Below the pieces are notes generated by a model, which was not told the DNA's origin, searched no databases, and saw only the letters and a program-made list of their open reading frames with translations. DNA of 64,000 bases, from NCBI RefSeq assembly GCF_019175365.1, contig NZ_CP059572.1:1116001-1180000 (forward strand), in the 5' to 3' direction. Both the position numbers and the translations under genes were made by a program. Shown here in pieces: positions 18,083-25,293 of this stretch. Position 1 is the stretch's first letter, and each line of letters begins with the position of its first letter. This stretch comes from Actinomadura graeca (GTDB lineage: Bacteria > Actinomycetota > Actinomycetes > Streptosporangiales > Streptosporangiaceae).

Positions 18083-19501
18083 ATGACGACCCGCTCCGAG
18101 CCCGCGGGCTCCCCGGCCTCCGGCTCCGGTTCCGATCCGGGCGAGGCCACGCTGGAGTCCTTCGGCTACTCCCAGGAGCTCAGACGCTCGCTGCGGCTGC
18201 CCGACCTGGTCGTCTACGGCCTGGTGATCATGCTCCCGATCGCACCGTTCACGATCTTCGGCGCGGTGTTCAACGAGTCCAAGGGCATGGTCGCGCTGAC
18301 CTATCTCATCGGGCTGGTCGCGATGCTGTTCACCGCGCTCAGCTACCGGGAGATGTCGCGCGCGTTCCCCATCGCCGGGTCCGTCTACTCCTACGCCGGG
18401 CGCGGCATCAACGATAAGGTCGGCTTCCTCGCGGGCTGGGCGATCCTGCTGGACTACCTGCTCGTCCCGACCCTGCTGTACGTGATGAGCGCGGCGGCGC
18501 TGAACGCGCTCATGCCGGAGGTCCCGCAGTGGTCCTGGGTGGTGATGTTCGTGGTGGTCAACACCGCGATCAACCTCCTCGGCATCGAGTCGACGGCGCG
18601 GCTGAACCGGCTGTTCCTGCTCGGCGAGCTGGTGGTGCTGGCGCTGTTCGTCGGGTTCGGCGCCGCCGCGGTCGCGCGGGGCGAGAACGGCGCGCGCTTC
18701 TCCCTGGACCCGCTGGTGAACCCGGACCTGCTCACCCCCGGCCTGATCTTCGGCGCGCTGTCCATCGCGGTGCTCAGCTTCCTGGGGTTCGACGCGATCT
18801 CCACCCTCTCCGAGGAGGTCAAGGACGGTGACCGCAGGCTCGTCGGGCGCGCCACGCTGGTGGCGCTGTGCGTGGTCGCGGCGCTGTTCGTCCTGCAGAC
18901 GTGGATCGCGGCGCTGCTGGTGCCCGGACGCACGGAGTTCACCGGCGACGACGCCACCAACTCCGCCTTCTACGACATCGCGTGGATCGCGGGCGGCGGC
19001 TGGCTCAAGCAGACGACGGCCGTCGCCGCGGCGCTGGCCACCGGCATCGCCAACTCGCTCGTCGCGCAGGCCGCGACGTCCCGGCTGCTGTTCAGCATGG
19101 CCCGCGACCGGAAGCTGCCCGCCTTCCTCGCCTACGTCCACCCGGTGCGCCGGACGCCCGAGCGCGCCATCCTGTTCGTCGCCGCCCTGTCCCTCGCCCT
19201 CGGCCTGTTCTTCACCGGGCAGATCAGCCTGCTGTCGCAGCTGGTGAACTTCGGCGCGCTGTTCGCGTTCCTGATGCTGCACGTCGCGGTGTTCGTGCAC
19301 TTCCGGCTCCGCAACCGCAGTCCCCGCTGGCACCTGCACGTCGTGGCGCCCGCGGCGGGGCTGCTGATCACGGGTTCGGTGCTGTGGAACGCCGACGCCG
19401 ACGCGAAGACCGGCGGCCTGGCCTGGCTCGGCATCGGCGTCCTCGTGCTGCTGTTCTACCGGCTGTCCGGCCGCGGTACCGACCTCGCCCTGGAGGACTG
19501 A
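18083..19501 (+). CDS. APC-superfamily amino acid/amine permease
   Basis: 472-residue integral membrane protein with about 12 helices, starting after a 40-residue Ser/Gly-rich cytoplasmic tail. The family's unwound TM1 is seen as GLVIMLPIAPFTIFG, and TM6 as LSFLGFDAISTLSEE. It resembles the putrescine/amino acid importers of the APC family. The stop overlaps the start of the amidase gene by one base (TGATG), so the two are translationally coupled. The likely substrate is the amide or amine that the downstream enzyme uses, but this is inference. Confidence 0.9.
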   Translation: MTTRSEPAGSPASGSGSDPGEATLESFGYSQELRRSLRLPDLVVYGLVIMLPIAPFTIFGAVFNESKGMVALTYLIGLVAMLFTALSYREMSRAFPIAGSVYSYAGRGINDKVGFLAGWAILLDYLLVPTLLYVMSAAALNALMPEVPQWSWVVMFVVVNTAINLLGIESTARLNRLFLLGELVVLALFVGFGAAAVARGENGARFSLDPLVNPDLLTPGLIFGALSIAVLSFLGFDAISTLSEEVKDGDRRLVGRATLVALCVVAALFVLQTWIAALLVPGRTEFTGDDATNSAFYDIAWIAGGGWLKQTTAVAAALATGIANSLVAQAATSRLLFSMARDRKLPAFLAYVHPVRRTPERAILFVAALSLALGLFFTGQISLLSQLVNFGALFAFLMLHVAVFVHFRLRNRSPRWHLHVVAPAAGLLITGSVLWNADADAKTGGLAWLGIGVLVLLFYRLSGRGTDLALED

Positions 19502-20409
19502 TGCACATCCGGCGCACCAGCGCGCACACCGTCTGGGACAACGCGATCCCGCCCGTCGCCGCGCTCGTCCCCGGCGCCGAGATCACCGTCGACACCGGCG
19601 ACGCGAGCGGCGGGCAGCTCGGCCCCGGCTCGGGCACCGCCGAGGTCGCCGCGCTCGACTTCGACCGCGTCAACCCGGTGACCGGGCCGTTCCTGGTCGA
19701 GGGGGCCCGCCCCGGCGACGCCCTGGAGGTCGAGATCCTCGACATGACGGTCGGCGGCTGGGGCTGGACGGCCTGCATCCCCGGCTTCGGCCTGCTCGCC
19801 GAGGACTTCCCCGATCCGCACCTGCGCATCTCCACGATCGCCGGCGGGGCCGCCGAGCCGCTGCCGGGGCTGCGCGTCCCGGTCGTCCCGATGATCGGCA
19901 CGATCGGGGTGGCGCCGCCCGAGCCCGGCGCGCACTCGATCGTCCCGCCGCGCCGCTGGGGCGGCAACATGGACATCCGGCACATCGGGCCCGGCGCGCG
20001 GCTCGTCCTGCCCGTCGGGGTGGACGGGGCGCTGCTGTCCCTCGGCGACGCGCACGCCGCGATGGGCGACGGCGAGGTCTGCGGGACCGGGGTGGAGACC
20101 GAGGCGTCCGTCCGGCTCCGGGTGGGCCTGCGCCCCGGCGCCGCCCCGCCCGCGCCGGTCGTCGAGACCGACCCGCGCACGCACCGGGCCGGCGCCGCCC
20201 TCGCCACCACCGGCATCGGCCCCGACCTGCTGGGGGCCGCCAGGGACGCGACCCGCCACCTGGTGGACGAGGTGTCCGCCCGCACCGGACTGGCCCCGGT
20301 CGACGCCTACCTCCTCGCGAGCATCGCCGCCGACCTGAAGATCTCCGAGGTCGTCGACGTCCCCAACTGGGTCGTCTCCGCGCATCTGGAGCTGTCCCTG
20401 CTCGGCTGA
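19501..20409 (+). CDS. Acetamidase/formamidase family protein
   Basis: 302 residues of the FmdA/AmdA fold, which hydrolyses short-chain amides to ammonia and a carboxylic acid. Visible family features: DTGDASGGQLGPGS near the N-terminus, GPFLVEGARPGDALEVEILD, the segment WGWTACIPGFGLL, the block PRRWGGNMDIRHI, and GDAHAAMGDGEVCGTGVE, which contributes metal ligands and the acidic catalytic pocket. It overlaps the permease stop by one base and is the second gene of an operon opposite a FadR-type regulator. Substrate specificity is not readable. Confidence 0.9.
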   Translation: MHIRRTSAHTVWDNAIPPVAALVPGAEITVDTGDASGGQLGPGSGTAEVAALDFDRVNPVTGPFLVEGARPGDALEVEILDMTVGGWGWTACIPGFGLLAEDFPDPHLRISTIAGGAAEPLPGLRVPVVPMIGTIGVAPPEPGAHSIVPPRRWGGNMDIRHIGPGARLVLPVGVDGALLSLGDAHAAMGDGEVCGTGVETEASVRLRVGLRPGAAPPAPVVETDPRTHRAGAALATTGIGPDLLGAARDATRHLVDEVSARTGLAPVDAYLLASIAADLKISEVVDVPNWVVSAHLELSLLG

Positions 20410-20440
20410 CGGCGCGCCGGCCGGGCCCGCCGACGGGCCG

Positions 20441-21103
20441 TCAGCCGATGAGCCCGCCGATGCCCTGTCCCAGCAGGACGACGCCGATGACCAGCAGCAG
20501 GACCGAGACCGCGGTCCGGCGCTCGCTCTCCACCCACGCCCGCAGCGCCTCCAGCCTCGGCCGCCACCTCCCGGCGTCGGCGAGGTAGAGGATCACCGGG
20601 ACGGCCACCCCGCACGCGGCGAGGACGGAGAACACCGCGACCGCCACGACCTCCTCGCCGAGGCTCAGCAGCCCCAGCGACACGGCGATCCCGGCTGCCA
20701 CGAACATCAGCAGGTTCACGGGGCTGAGGACGGCCAGCACCAGCCCCTGCTCGGCGGCCTTCAGCGGCGTGACCCCGTCCAGGGGCGCCGGGCCCTCGCG
20801 GCCCGTCCCCCGGGACGTCCACTGCCGCACGGCGAGGGTCAGGACCAGCACGCCCAGCAGCAGCACGATCCACGACACCGGCGTCTTCGGCCCGCCGGTG
20901 TCGGAGTTCATCCCGATGCCGTTCGCGATCACCACGAGCAGCGTCGTCACGGCCACGATGCCCGCCGTCCACCCCGCCAGGAACCCCAGCGCCGCGTTCC
21001 TGGCCCGCGGCGCCAGCAGCAGGGCCACGACCGCGGTGATCGGGATCGGGCTGAGCGCCACCCCCAGCGTGAGGGGCAGCAGCGCCCGGATGACCTCGCC
21101 CAT
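20441..21103 (-). CDS. GAP-family (Sap-like) integral membrane protein
   Basis: 220 residues with six hydrophobic segments. It belongs to the GAP/sulfolipid-addressing protein family: TM1 IRALLPLTLGVALSPIPI, the helix VLSPVNLLMFVAAGIAVSLG, and a final helix before GGLIG. Mycobacterial members help present glycolipids at the cell surface; actinomycete members are of unknown role. Start at 21103 with GGGGAG 4 bases upstream; longer readings upstream are frame shadows. It converges on the amidase gene and is divergent from lutA. Confidence 0.8.
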   Translation of the reverse strand: MGEVIRALLPLTLGVALSPIPITAVVALLLAPRARNAALGFLAGWTAGIVAVTTLLVVIANGIGMNSDTGGPKTPVSWIVLLLGVLVLTLAVRQWTSRGTGREGPAPLDGVTPLKAAEQGLVLAVLSPVNLLMFVAAGIAVSLGLLSLGEEVVAVAVFSVLAACGVAVPVILYLADAGRWRPRLEALRAWVESERRTAVSVLLLVIGVVLLGQGIGGLIG

Positions 21104-21406
21104 CTCGCTCCCCGTCGTCCACCTCCCGCCGCTCGCCCCGACGGCCATACCCACCTCGCCGGAGCCCACCCTCACCTGCGGTGACAGGCCGGGCAGGGAC
21201 CGCGCGAACTTCTCGGCGGCGCCGGTCGTTGACCCCTTCGGGTTCACCGGCAGGGCACGACCGCCGTCGAGCGGACCCGCCAGGACGGCCGGTGGCCCGG
21301 GTGGGGACGGTGCGCTCAGCGCACGGTCCGGGCACCGGCCGTTCCCTGACTGCCGCGGCACCGATCGGGTAGGACGACGTCGGGCGGGCGTGAGGGGAGG
21401 CGGCGG
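21104..21406. promoter_or_regulatory. 303-bp divergent control region, GAP gene and lutABC
   Basis: No gene. It contains a 15-bp palindrome at 21310-21324 (GTGCGCT-C-AGCGCAC) and a possible lut promoter with CTGACT at 21346-21351, an 18-bp spacer and TAGGAC at 21370-21375. The transcript would start about 25 bases before the TTG start, leaving room for the GGGGAGG ribosome site. Confidence 0.45.
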
Positions 21407-22120
21407 TTGAAGATCGCGCTTTTCGTCACCTGCGTGAACGACACCCTGTATCCGGCGACGGGACGGGCGGTGGTGCGGCTGCTGCGCAGGCTCGGGCACG
21501 ACGTGGACTTCCCGCGGGCGCAGACATGCTGCGGCCAGATGCACCTCAACACCGGGTACCGGCGGCAGGCCGTCCGCATGGTGAAGGGGTTCGCCGAGAC
21601 GTTCGCGCCCTACGAGGCGGTGGTGACGCCGTCGGCGTCCTGCGGCGCGATGGTCCGCGAGTGGCACCCCCGGCTGGCGCCGCGCGCGTCCGGCGTCGCG
21701 TCCCGCGTGTACGAGCTGTCGGAGTTCCTCGTGGACGTGCTCGGCGTCACCGACGTCGGCGCGTACTTCCCGCACCGCGTCGCCTACCACCCCACCTGCC
21801 ACTCGCTGCGGATGCTGCGCGTCGGCGACCGGCCGCTGCGGCTGCTGCGCCGGGTCCGCGGCATCGACCTCGCCGGCCTCCCGGACGCCGCCGAGTGCTG
21901 CGGGTTCGGCGGGACGTTCGCGCTGAAGAACGCCGCGGTGTCGGCCGCGATGTGCGCCGACAAGGTCGCCGCCGTCCGCGGGACGCGGGCCGAGGCGCTG
22001 TGCGCGGCCGACAACTCCTGCCTGGCGCACATCGGCGGCGCGCTCAGCCGCACCCGCGCGGGGGTCCGGACCGTCCACCTGGCCGAGATCCTGGCCTCCA
22101 CCGAGGAGGACCCGCTGTGA
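21407..22120 (+). CDS. lutA: Lactate utilization protein A (Fe-S oxidoreductase subunit)
   Basis: 237 residues made of two cysteine-rich CCG domains typical of LutA/GlpC heterodisulfide-reductase-like subunits: [12 protein letters not shown] near residue 39 and [14 protein letters not shown] near 165. With LutB and LutC it forms the Fe-S complex that oxidises L-lactate to pyruvate in the cytoplasm. TTG start at 21407 preceded by GGGGAGG. The stop overlaps the lutB start (GTGA), so the operon is tightly coupled. No lactate permease is adjacent. Confidence 0.92.
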   Translation: MKIALFVTCVNDTLYPATGRAVVRLLRRLGHDVDFPRAQTCCGQMHLNTGYRRQAVRMVKGFAETFAPYEAVVTPSASCGAMVREWHPRLAPRASGVASRVYELSEFLVDVLGVTDVGAYFPHRVAYHPTCHSLRMLRVGDRPLRLLRRVRGIDLAGLPDAAECCGFGGTFALKNAAVSAAMCADKVAAVRGTRAEALCAADNSCLAHIGGALSRTRAGVRTVHLAEILASTEEDPL

Positions 22121-23721
22121 CCGCGATGCCCACCTACCTCGGGATGCCGTCCTTCCCGGACGCGGCGTCGCGCGCGGTGGACGACGCGCGGCTGCGCGCC
22201 AACCTGGCCCGCGCCACCGGCACGATCAACGGGCGCCGCGCCGCCGCCGTCGCGGAGCTGGAGGACTGGGCCGCGCTCCGCGCGTCGGGACGGCAGATCA
22301 AGGACCACGTCCTCGCGGACCTCGGGCACTACCTGCGGCTGCTGGAGGAGAGGTTCACGGCGGCCGGCGGGACCGTGCACTGGGCGCGGGACGCCGCCGA
22401 GGCGAACCGGATCGTCGCCGGGCTGGTGCGGGCGACCGGCGAGACCGAGGTCGTCAAGGTCAAGTCGATGGCCACCCAGGAGATCGGGCTGAACGAGGCG
22501 CTCGCCGCGGAGGGCGTGACGGTGTGGGAGACCGATCTCGCCGAGCTGATCGTCCAGCTCGGCGGCGACCGGCCCTCGCACCTGCTCGTCCCGGCGATCC
22601 ACCGGAACCGGTCCGACATCCGCGACATATTCCTGCGCGCCATGGACGGCGCGCCGGAGGGCCTGACGGACGAGCCCGCCGCGCTGGCCGAGGCCGCCCG
22701 GCGGTACCTGCGCGCCAAGTTCCTGTCGGCGAAGGTCGCGATCTCGGGCGTGAACTTCGCCGTGGCCGACACCGGGACGCTCGTCGTCCTGGAGTCGGAG
22801 GGGAACGGGCGGATGTGCCTGACGCTCCCCGAGACGCTCATCTCGGTGATGGGCGTGGAAAAGGTCGTGCCGACCTGGCGGGACCTGGAGGTGTTCCTCC
22901 AGCTGCTCCCCCGCTCGTCCACGGCCGAGCGGATGAACCCCTACACCTCCGCCTGGACGGGCGTCCACCCCGGCGACGGGCCGCGCGACGTCCATCTGGT
23001 GCTGCTCGACAACGGCCGCTCCGACGTCCTCGCCGACGGCGTCGGGCGGCAGGCGCTGCGCTGCATCCGCTGCTCGGCGTGCCTCAACGTGTGCCCGGTG
23101 TACCGGCGCGCGGGCGGCCACGCCTACGGCTCGCCCTACCCGGGGCCGATCGGCGCGATCCTGTCGCCGCAGCTCAGGGGCGTCGGATCGGAGCTCGACG
23201 CCTCGCTGCCCTACGCGTCGTCGCTGTGCGGGGCGTGCTTGGACGCATGCCCGGTCGCGATCGACATCCCCGAGGTGCTCGTGCACCTGCGGTCCCGCGT
23301 GGTGGAGCAGGGGCCGCGGCGCCCGCTGGAGCGCGCCGCGATGGCGGCCGCCGGGTGGGTGCTGCGCTCCTCCGCCCGCCTGGCGCCGGCCCAGCGCGCC
23401 GCGTCCGCGTCCCGCCGCCTGATCGCCCGCCGCGGCCGGATCCGGCGGCTGCCCGGCCCGCTCGCCGCGTGGACCGAGACCCGCGACGCACCCGCGCCAC
23501 CCCCCGAGTCGTTCCGCGCCTGGTGGGCACGCACCCACGGCGGCACCGACGGCGACGACACCCACACCAGGGCAGACGGCGGCACCGACGGCGGCGGCAT
23601 CCGCAGCGCTCACGGCGGCACGAACAGCGGGGCGAACGGCGCCACGGACGGCGGCGCTCACGGCGGCGGCGGAGGTGACTCCGGCGGCGGACGCGGCTCG
23701 GGCGGGCGGGTGGGATCGTGA
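22117..23721 (+). CDS. lutB: Lactate utilization protein B (ferredoxin/LUD-domain subunit)
   Basis: 534 residues. N-terminal LUD domain (about 60-300, [35 protein letters not shown]) and two 4Fe-4S motifs, [14 protein letters not shown] near 314 and [10 protein letters not shown] near 371. The C-terminal part is longer than usual: the last 60 residues are almost only Gly, Thr, Asp, Ser and His in GGTDG-like repeats encoded by degenerate GGCGGC tracts. The GTG start overlaps the lutA stop, and the stop overlaps the lutC start. It passes electrons from lactate to an unknown acceptor. Confidence 0.92.
   Translation: MTAMPTYLGMPSFPDAASRAVDDARLRANLARATGTINGRRAAAVAELEDWAALRASGRQIKDHVLADLGHYLRLLEERFTAAGGTVHWARDAAEANRIVAGLVRATGETEVVKVKSMATQEIGLNEALAAEGVTVWETDLAELIVQLGGDRPSHLLVPAIHRNRSDIRDIFLRAMDGAPEGLTDEPAALAEAARRYLRAKFLSAKVAISGVNFAVADTGTLVVLESEGNGRMCLTLPETLISVMGVEKVVPTWRDLEVFLQLLPRSSTAERMNPYTSAWTGVHPGDGPRDVHLVLLDNGRSDVLADGVGRQALRCIRCSACLNVCPVYRRAGGHAYGSPYPGPIGAILSPQLRGVGSELDASLPYASSLCGACLDACPVAIDIPEVLVHLRSRVVEQGPRRPLERAAMAAAGWVLRSSARLAPAQRAASASRRLIARRGRIRRLPGPLAAWTETRDAPAPPPESFRAWWARTHGGTDGDDTHTRADGGTDGGGIRSAHGGTNSGANGATDGGAHGGGGGDSGGGRGSGGRVGS
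23530..23715 (+). repeat. Low-complexity repetitive tract in the 3' end of lutB
   Basis: About 185 bases of GGCGGCACC/GACGGC units in frame give Gly/Thr/Asp/Asn-rich repeats. Such tracts expand and contract by slippage. The lutC start is just downstream, so unit changes that shift the frame would alter the lutB end and the coupling to lutC. Confidence 0.55.
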
Positions 23722-24332
23722 GCGCGCGGGAGGAGATCCTGCGGCGGATCGAGCGGGCCGCGCCCGGGCGTCCGGAGGCCGAGATCGCGGCCTCCTACGG
23801 CCGGATCGAACGGGGTTACCTGCGCCGCCACCACGGCGAGGGCGTGCTCGACCTGTTCGCCGCGCGGGTCGCCGACTACCGCGCGGCCGTCCTGCGCGTG
23901 CCCGAGGCGGACCTCCCCGCGGCGGTCACCGGGCGGCTGTCCGCGCGGCCGGGCGCCGTCGCGGTCCCGGCCGGGCTCCCCGCCGCGTGGACGGCGGGCG
24001 CCCGCGTCGTCCGCGACCCGCCCGTCCGGGACCTGGACGGGCTGGCCGGCGCCGTCACCGCCTGCGCGGCCGCCATCGCCGAGACGGGCACGATCGTCCT
24101 CGACCACGGCCCGGACCAGGGGCCGCGCGCGCTGTCGCTCGTCCCGGACTTCCATCTGATCGTCGTGCGGGCGGGCCAGGTCGCCGCCGACGTCCCCGAG
24201 GCCCTGGAGCGGCTCGACCCGCTCCGCCCCCTGACGCTGGTGTCGGGGCCGTCCGCGACGAGCGACATCGAGCTGTCCCGCGTCGAGGGCGTGCACGGGC
24301 CGCGGATCCTGGAGGTGCTGCTCGCGGGGTGA
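23718..24332 (+). CDS. lutC: Lactate utilization protein C (LUD domain)
   Basis: 204 residues, one LUD domain, seen as [30 protein letters not shown] near residues 118-148 and the C-terminal block [23 protein letters not shown]. It is the third subunit of the LutABC lactate dehydrogenase complex. GTG start at 23718, overlapping the lutB stop by GTGA. N-terminal 80 residues are helical. The operon ends here; the next gene has its own leaderless promoter. Confidence 0.9.
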   Translation: MSAREEILRRIERAAPGRPEAEIAASYGRIERGYLRRHHGEGVLDLFAARVADYRAAVLRVPEADLPAAVTGRLSARPGAVAVPAGLPAAWTAGARVVRDPPVRDLDGLAGAVTACAAAIAETGTIVLDHGPDQGPRALSLVPDFHLIVVRAGQVAADVPEALERLDPLRPLTLVSGPSATSDIELSRVEGVHGPRILEVLLAG

Positions 24333-24368
24333 CCCGCCGGTCCGCGTCCGGCACCGGCGGGCCGCGGT

Positions 24369-24374
24369 TATGCT
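24369..24374 (+). promoter_or_regulatory. Leaderless -10 element before the membrane phosphatase
   Basis: TATGCT, 6 bases, then ATG at 24381. No Shine-Dalgarno is present. Confidence 0.55.
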
Positions 24375-24380
24375 CTGCGG

Positions 24381-25043
24381 ATGCGATGGCGCCGGCGGAT
24401 CCTCGGGTGGTCGCTGATCGGCGGGGCGACGGTCTACGCGCTGGCGTGGATGGGCGTGAGCCTGACGATCCTCGGGATGAGCGGATCCGCCCGGGCGGAC
24501 GACGCGGCGCGGGCGGGGACGCGCGACGTCCCCGGGATCGGGAAGTTCGCGGTGGTCGACGGGCACCTCTGGCGCGGGGCGGCCCCCACCGGCGACGGGT
24601 ACCGGTGGCTCGCCTCCCAGGGCGTGCGGACGGTCGTGGACCTGCGCGCGGAGGATCTGCCCGCCGAGGTCCTCGCCCGTCCCGGCCGGGCCGGGCTGAC
24701 GGTCGTGCGGATCCCGATGCGGGACGGGCAGGCCCCGTCCCCCGCGCAGGTCGAGCGTTTCCTGGCGGAGGTGGGCCGGGCCCGGGGCCCGGTGTTCGTG
24801 CACTGCGGCGCGGGCGTCGGGCGGACCGGTGCGATGGCCGCCGCCTACCTCGTCCGGACGGGCCGCGCGGACGCCGCCGCCGCGACGCGGCGCAGCCTCG
24901 CGCTCGGCCCTCCCACCCTCGAACAGCTGTCCTTCATGCGCGGGCTCGGCGGCCCGCGGTCGGCGCGCCCGCCCGCGGCGGTGGTGGCGCTGAGCCGCGT
25001 CGCCGACTCCCCGCGCCGCTCATGGGCGCGCCTGACCGGCTGA
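24381..25043 (+). CDS. Membrane-anchored dual-specificity-like protein phosphatase
   Basis: 220 residues. One N-terminal membrane segment (about 8-31) then a cysteine-phosphatase domain with the signature HCGAGVGRTG (CX5R) near residue 140 and the general-acid region VRIPMRDGQAPSP. The rest includes LWRGAAPTGDGYRWL, typical of the tyrosine/dual-specificity phosphatases with a KAP-like fold. The catalytic part would be on the outside if the N-terminus is a signal anchor (positive residues MRWRRR stay in). Substrate unknown. Confidence 0.82.
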   Translation: MRWRRRILGWSLIGGATVYALAWMGVSLTILGMSGSARADDAARAGTRDVPGIGKFAVVDGHLWRGAAPTGDGYRWLASQGVRTVVDLRAEDLPAEVLARPGRAGLTVVRIPMRDGQAPSPAQVERFLAEVGRARGPVFVHCGAGVGRTGAMAAAYLVRTGRADAAAATRRSLALGPPTLEQLSFMRGLGGPRSARPPAAVVALSRVADSPRRSWARLTG

Positions 25044-25103
25044 GCCGGCCGGCCGGACGGGGTACGGGGGGTGACGAGCGCGGAACGGTTTACCTCCCCG
25101 AGG

Positions 25104-25133
25104 TTGACATGGGGCGCCCGGCGACGGTTGATA
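25104..25133 (+). promoter_or_regulatory. Possible promoter upstream of the LAL regulator
   Basis: TTGACA at 25104-25109 and TTGATA at 25128-25133, 18-bp spacer. The -35 matches consensus; the -10 is weak. A second, more promoter-proximal palindrome (25222-25233) lies downstream. Confidence 0.35.
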
Positions 25134-25221
25134 GCTATGAACAACATGGTCACGGGAGAGGCTGGCCTGTAGGGGCCAGGCCGCAGGGATGGGGTGCGTT
25201 GTCCCGCCTTATTGACGAATG

Positions 25222-25233
25222 ACCCTATAGGGT
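25222..25233. promoter_or_regulatory. 12-bp perfect palindrome before the LAL regulator
   Basis: ACCCTATAGGGT, about 60 bp upstream of the start of the large LuxR-type gene. LuxR-family HTH proteins bind symmetric sites, so it could be an autoregulatory operator; this is inference. Confidence 0.4.
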
Positions 25234-25293
25234 AAATCCGGCGGATTCTCAGGTAATGGCGCATCGACCGCCTGTCGCTGTTGGGGTGTGGAC

